Of a stretch of 25,352 nucleotides of DNA, positions 23,698 through 25,352 are shown in pieces; within the stretch, counting starts at the first letter, position 1, and each line of letters starts with the position of its first letter. The notes beneath the pieces are model-generated. The model was not told the origin of the DNA, did no database searches, and worked only from the letters and a program-made list of their open reading frames with translations. The stretch comes from Sphingobacteriaceae bacterium UBA2059 (GTDB lineage: Bacteria > Bacteroidota > Bacteroidia > Sphingobacteriales > Sphingobacteriaceae). The DNA is taken from positions 26,711-52,062 of the forward strand of contig DDAL01000022.1 in assembly GCA_002332615.1 (NCBI GenBank). Direction: 5' to 3'. The translations under genes and the position numbers were made by a program.

Positions 23698-25352
23698 TTA
23701 TTTAAAGTTGATATTAAGTCCGAAAAGAATTGTTTTAACCTGCGGATAATAGCTGCCGGACTGTACAGGCGATTCCGGATCGTAGCTTTTATAGAACTTT
23801 GTACTTGTAAACAAGTTGTCGGCAGATATATAAGCGCGTATTCCGCTCATTCTATATTTAGATGTCAATGCATCAGGTAAAGTATAGCCAAGCTGTATGT
23901 TTTTAAGTCTTAAATACGCCGCATCCTCAAGCCAAAAGCTGGAAAGACGTTGATTATAGCTATATCCATAAGCAAGCCTCGGATAGCTTGCATTCGTGTT
24001 TTCAGGTGTCCACCTGTCCAGGTGAACAGCCTGCGGGTTGGAGCCGTCGTTAATAAATGCATGCCTTGTAGATCCCGTTAGTAAGCCATTTGCTTTTCCA
24101 ACACCCTGCAGGAAGAAACTAAAGTCAAAGCCCTTATAAGCAAGGTCTCCTTTAAATCCATAGGTGTACCGTGGTATCGAACTGCCTATTACCTGCTTAT
24201 CATCCGAAGCGGTGATCACTCCGTCGCCATTCAGGTCTTTATAGATTATATCTCCCGGCTGCATCGGATAGCTCTTGTCATAAGGAAAGTTGGGAGTATA
24301 TTTCTTAGTTGCTTCATTATAAGTATAGTCAGAAGCCTGCGATATGCGTTCAGCGACAAAGCCATAGAAAGCATCAATAGGCTGGCCAACCATTCTTATA
24401 CGGTCGCCTATGGTTGCAGGGGCGTCACCCAGGCTTAGAACCTTATTTTTAACGTCCGACAGATTGAAATTAAAGCTGTATCTCAGGTCATTTACATTAT
24501 CTCTCCAGCCGAGTGAACCTTCCCATCCTTTGTTTTCAACCTTACCTGCATTCTGAGGCGGGTAGCTGGTTCCAAGTACATCAGGCAAAGGAACGTTAAG
24601 CAAAATATCATTGGTTGTGTTGATGTAATAGTCAAAGGAAAAGCTGAGCCTGCTGTTCAAAAAAGTAAGATCAGCGCCTATGTCACTTTTTATTACCGAC
24701 TCCCAGGTAAGCAGTTGATTCGGAATACCGGTTTGTCTGTACGCAGTAGTGAGTTGGTTCCCAATAGGCATGGTATTAACCGAACTTATGGCCGCAAGGT
24801 AAGCAAAGTCATCGCCCACTTTATCATTACCCAGGGTGCCGTAAGAAGCCCGGATCTTTCCGAAGTTGATAATGCTGTTGCCTTTTAAAAAAGACTCTTC
24901 GGTAAATACCCAGCCGGCAGATCCCGAAAAGAACGTATACCATCTTTTCTCCGGAGCGAAGCGAGAAGAACCATCCCTCCGGAAATTTCCTTCTGCCAGG
25001 TATCTGTTCTTATAATTATAACTAAGACGACCAAAAACAGACTCGAGTGCATTTTGCTTGCCTTTTGAATTGTTAAGTTGATTCTGTGTGCCGAGCGTTA
25101 AGCTGGGCAATTCTTCAGTAGGAAAGTGGGTGCGGCTTGCAGAAAACTCGTTGGTAACATTTTCTTCTCCCGAAAAGCCAAGTAAAGCTTTTACGTTATG
25201 GTCTTTCCCAAAAGTTTTATCATAATCGATCGTTCCTATAAATGTCTGGAATAAATTTCTGTAAGACCTGTTTGAAAGCTGATTAGGATTATTATCCTGC
25301 CATAAAATCTTTCCGTCTTTAGGGCTTGTATAAGTGATGGTTTTATCAAAAA
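23698..25352 (-). CDS. SusC/RagA-family TonB-dependent transporter (5' end outside window)
   Basis: The C-terminal about 551 residues of a TonB-dependent outer-membrane transporter of the SusC type. The frame stays open to the window edge (reading back through NVKALLGFSGEENV and FDKTITYTSPKDG), so the gene is truncated only by the window; the signal peptide, carboxypeptidase-like domain and plug lie beyond it. Typical SusC segments include RYLAEGNFRRDGSSRFAP, WVFTEESFLK, RASYGTLGNDKVG, DINGDGVI-type YKDLNGDGVITASDD, and the end YPQVKTILFGLNINFK. With SusD it forms a transporter for an oligosaccharide or similar ligand; the stop is one base from the SusD start. Confidence 0.95.
   Translation of the reverse strand, partial: FDKTITYTSPKDGKILWQDNNPNQLSNRSYRNLFQTFIGTIDYDKTFGKDHNVKALLGFSGEENVTNEFSASRTHFPTEELPSLTLGTQNQLNNSKGKQNALESVFGRLSYNYKNRYLAEGNFRRDGSSRFAPEKRWYTFFSGSAGWVFTEESFLKGNSIINFGKIRASYGTLGNDKVGDDFAYLAAISSVNTMPIGNQLTTAYRQTGIPNQLLTWESVIKSDIGADLTFLNSRLSFSFDYYINTTNDILLNVPLPDVLGTSYPPQNAGKVENKGWEGSLGWRDNVNDLRYSFNFNLSDVKNKVLSLGDAPATIGDRIRMVGQPIDAFYGFVAERISQASDYTYNEATKKYTPNFPYDKSYPMQPGDIIYKDLNGDGVITASDDKQVIGSSIPRYTYGFKGDLAYKGFDFSFFLQGVGKANGLLTGSTRHAFINDGSNPQAVHLDRWTPENTNASYPRLAYGYSYNQRLSSFWLEDAAYLRLKNIQLGYTLPDALTSKYRMSGIRAYISADNLFTSTKFYKSYDPESPVQSGSYYPQVKTILFGLNINFK

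Overview
The window looks like chromosomal DNA of a Bacteroidetes (Bacteroidota) bacterium, most likely a member of the Sphingobacteriaceae. This is inferred from four things: a SusC/SusD pair, an alternative complex III operon, several promoter -7 elements of the form TAnnTTTG, and few Shine-Dalgarno sites before start codons. No RNA genes, insertion sequences, CRISPR arrays or integrase genes are visible. The content is mostly core metabolism and envelope functions rather than a mobile island.

Left part (1-4810). A SAM-dependent methyltransferase (minus) is divergent from a SirB1/transglutaminase-like protein (plus). The latter meets prfB (release factor 2, minus) tail to tail with interleaved stop codons. 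prfB carries the classic +1 programmed frameshift at an in-frame UGA. An unrecognised lipoprotein (minus) and a deoxyhypusine-synthase-family enzyme (plus, followed by a strong terminator) complete this part.

Centre (4904-13324). A complete six-gene operon, actABCDEF, encodes alternative complex III, a quinol:electron-acceptor oxidoreductase. It has a candidate promoter upstream and an intrinsic terminator after actF. ActA has an extra N-terminal mono-heme domain fused to the pentaheme part. Cytochrome oxidase genes do not follow the operon here.

Right-centre (13327-18523). A DUF2461 protein starts two bases after the act terminator and is followed by an OmpA-like lipoprotein. A HemG-like flavodoxin is convergent with a DUF4286 protein. 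A 431-base gene-poor stretch carries a good promoter for a two-component system: a histidine kinase with a large unrecognised periplasmic sensor, and an OmpR-type regulator.

Right part (18571-25352, all minus). hemW (TTG start), a membrane-anchored metallophosphoesterase and a UbiA-like membrane protein form a probable operon. Upstream of it lies a SusC (partial, runs off the window) and SusD pair closed by a strong terminator.

The most interesting points are the deoxyhypusine-synthase homolog, which keeps the catalytic lysine region but has a changed polyamine pocket; the Shine-Dalgarno-dependent prfB frameshift in a phylum that rarely uses Shine-Dalgarno pairing; the act terminator hairpin pressed against the next start codon; and the UbiA-like protein without the first aspartate motif. 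I do not see a clear, wholly new multi-gene system.
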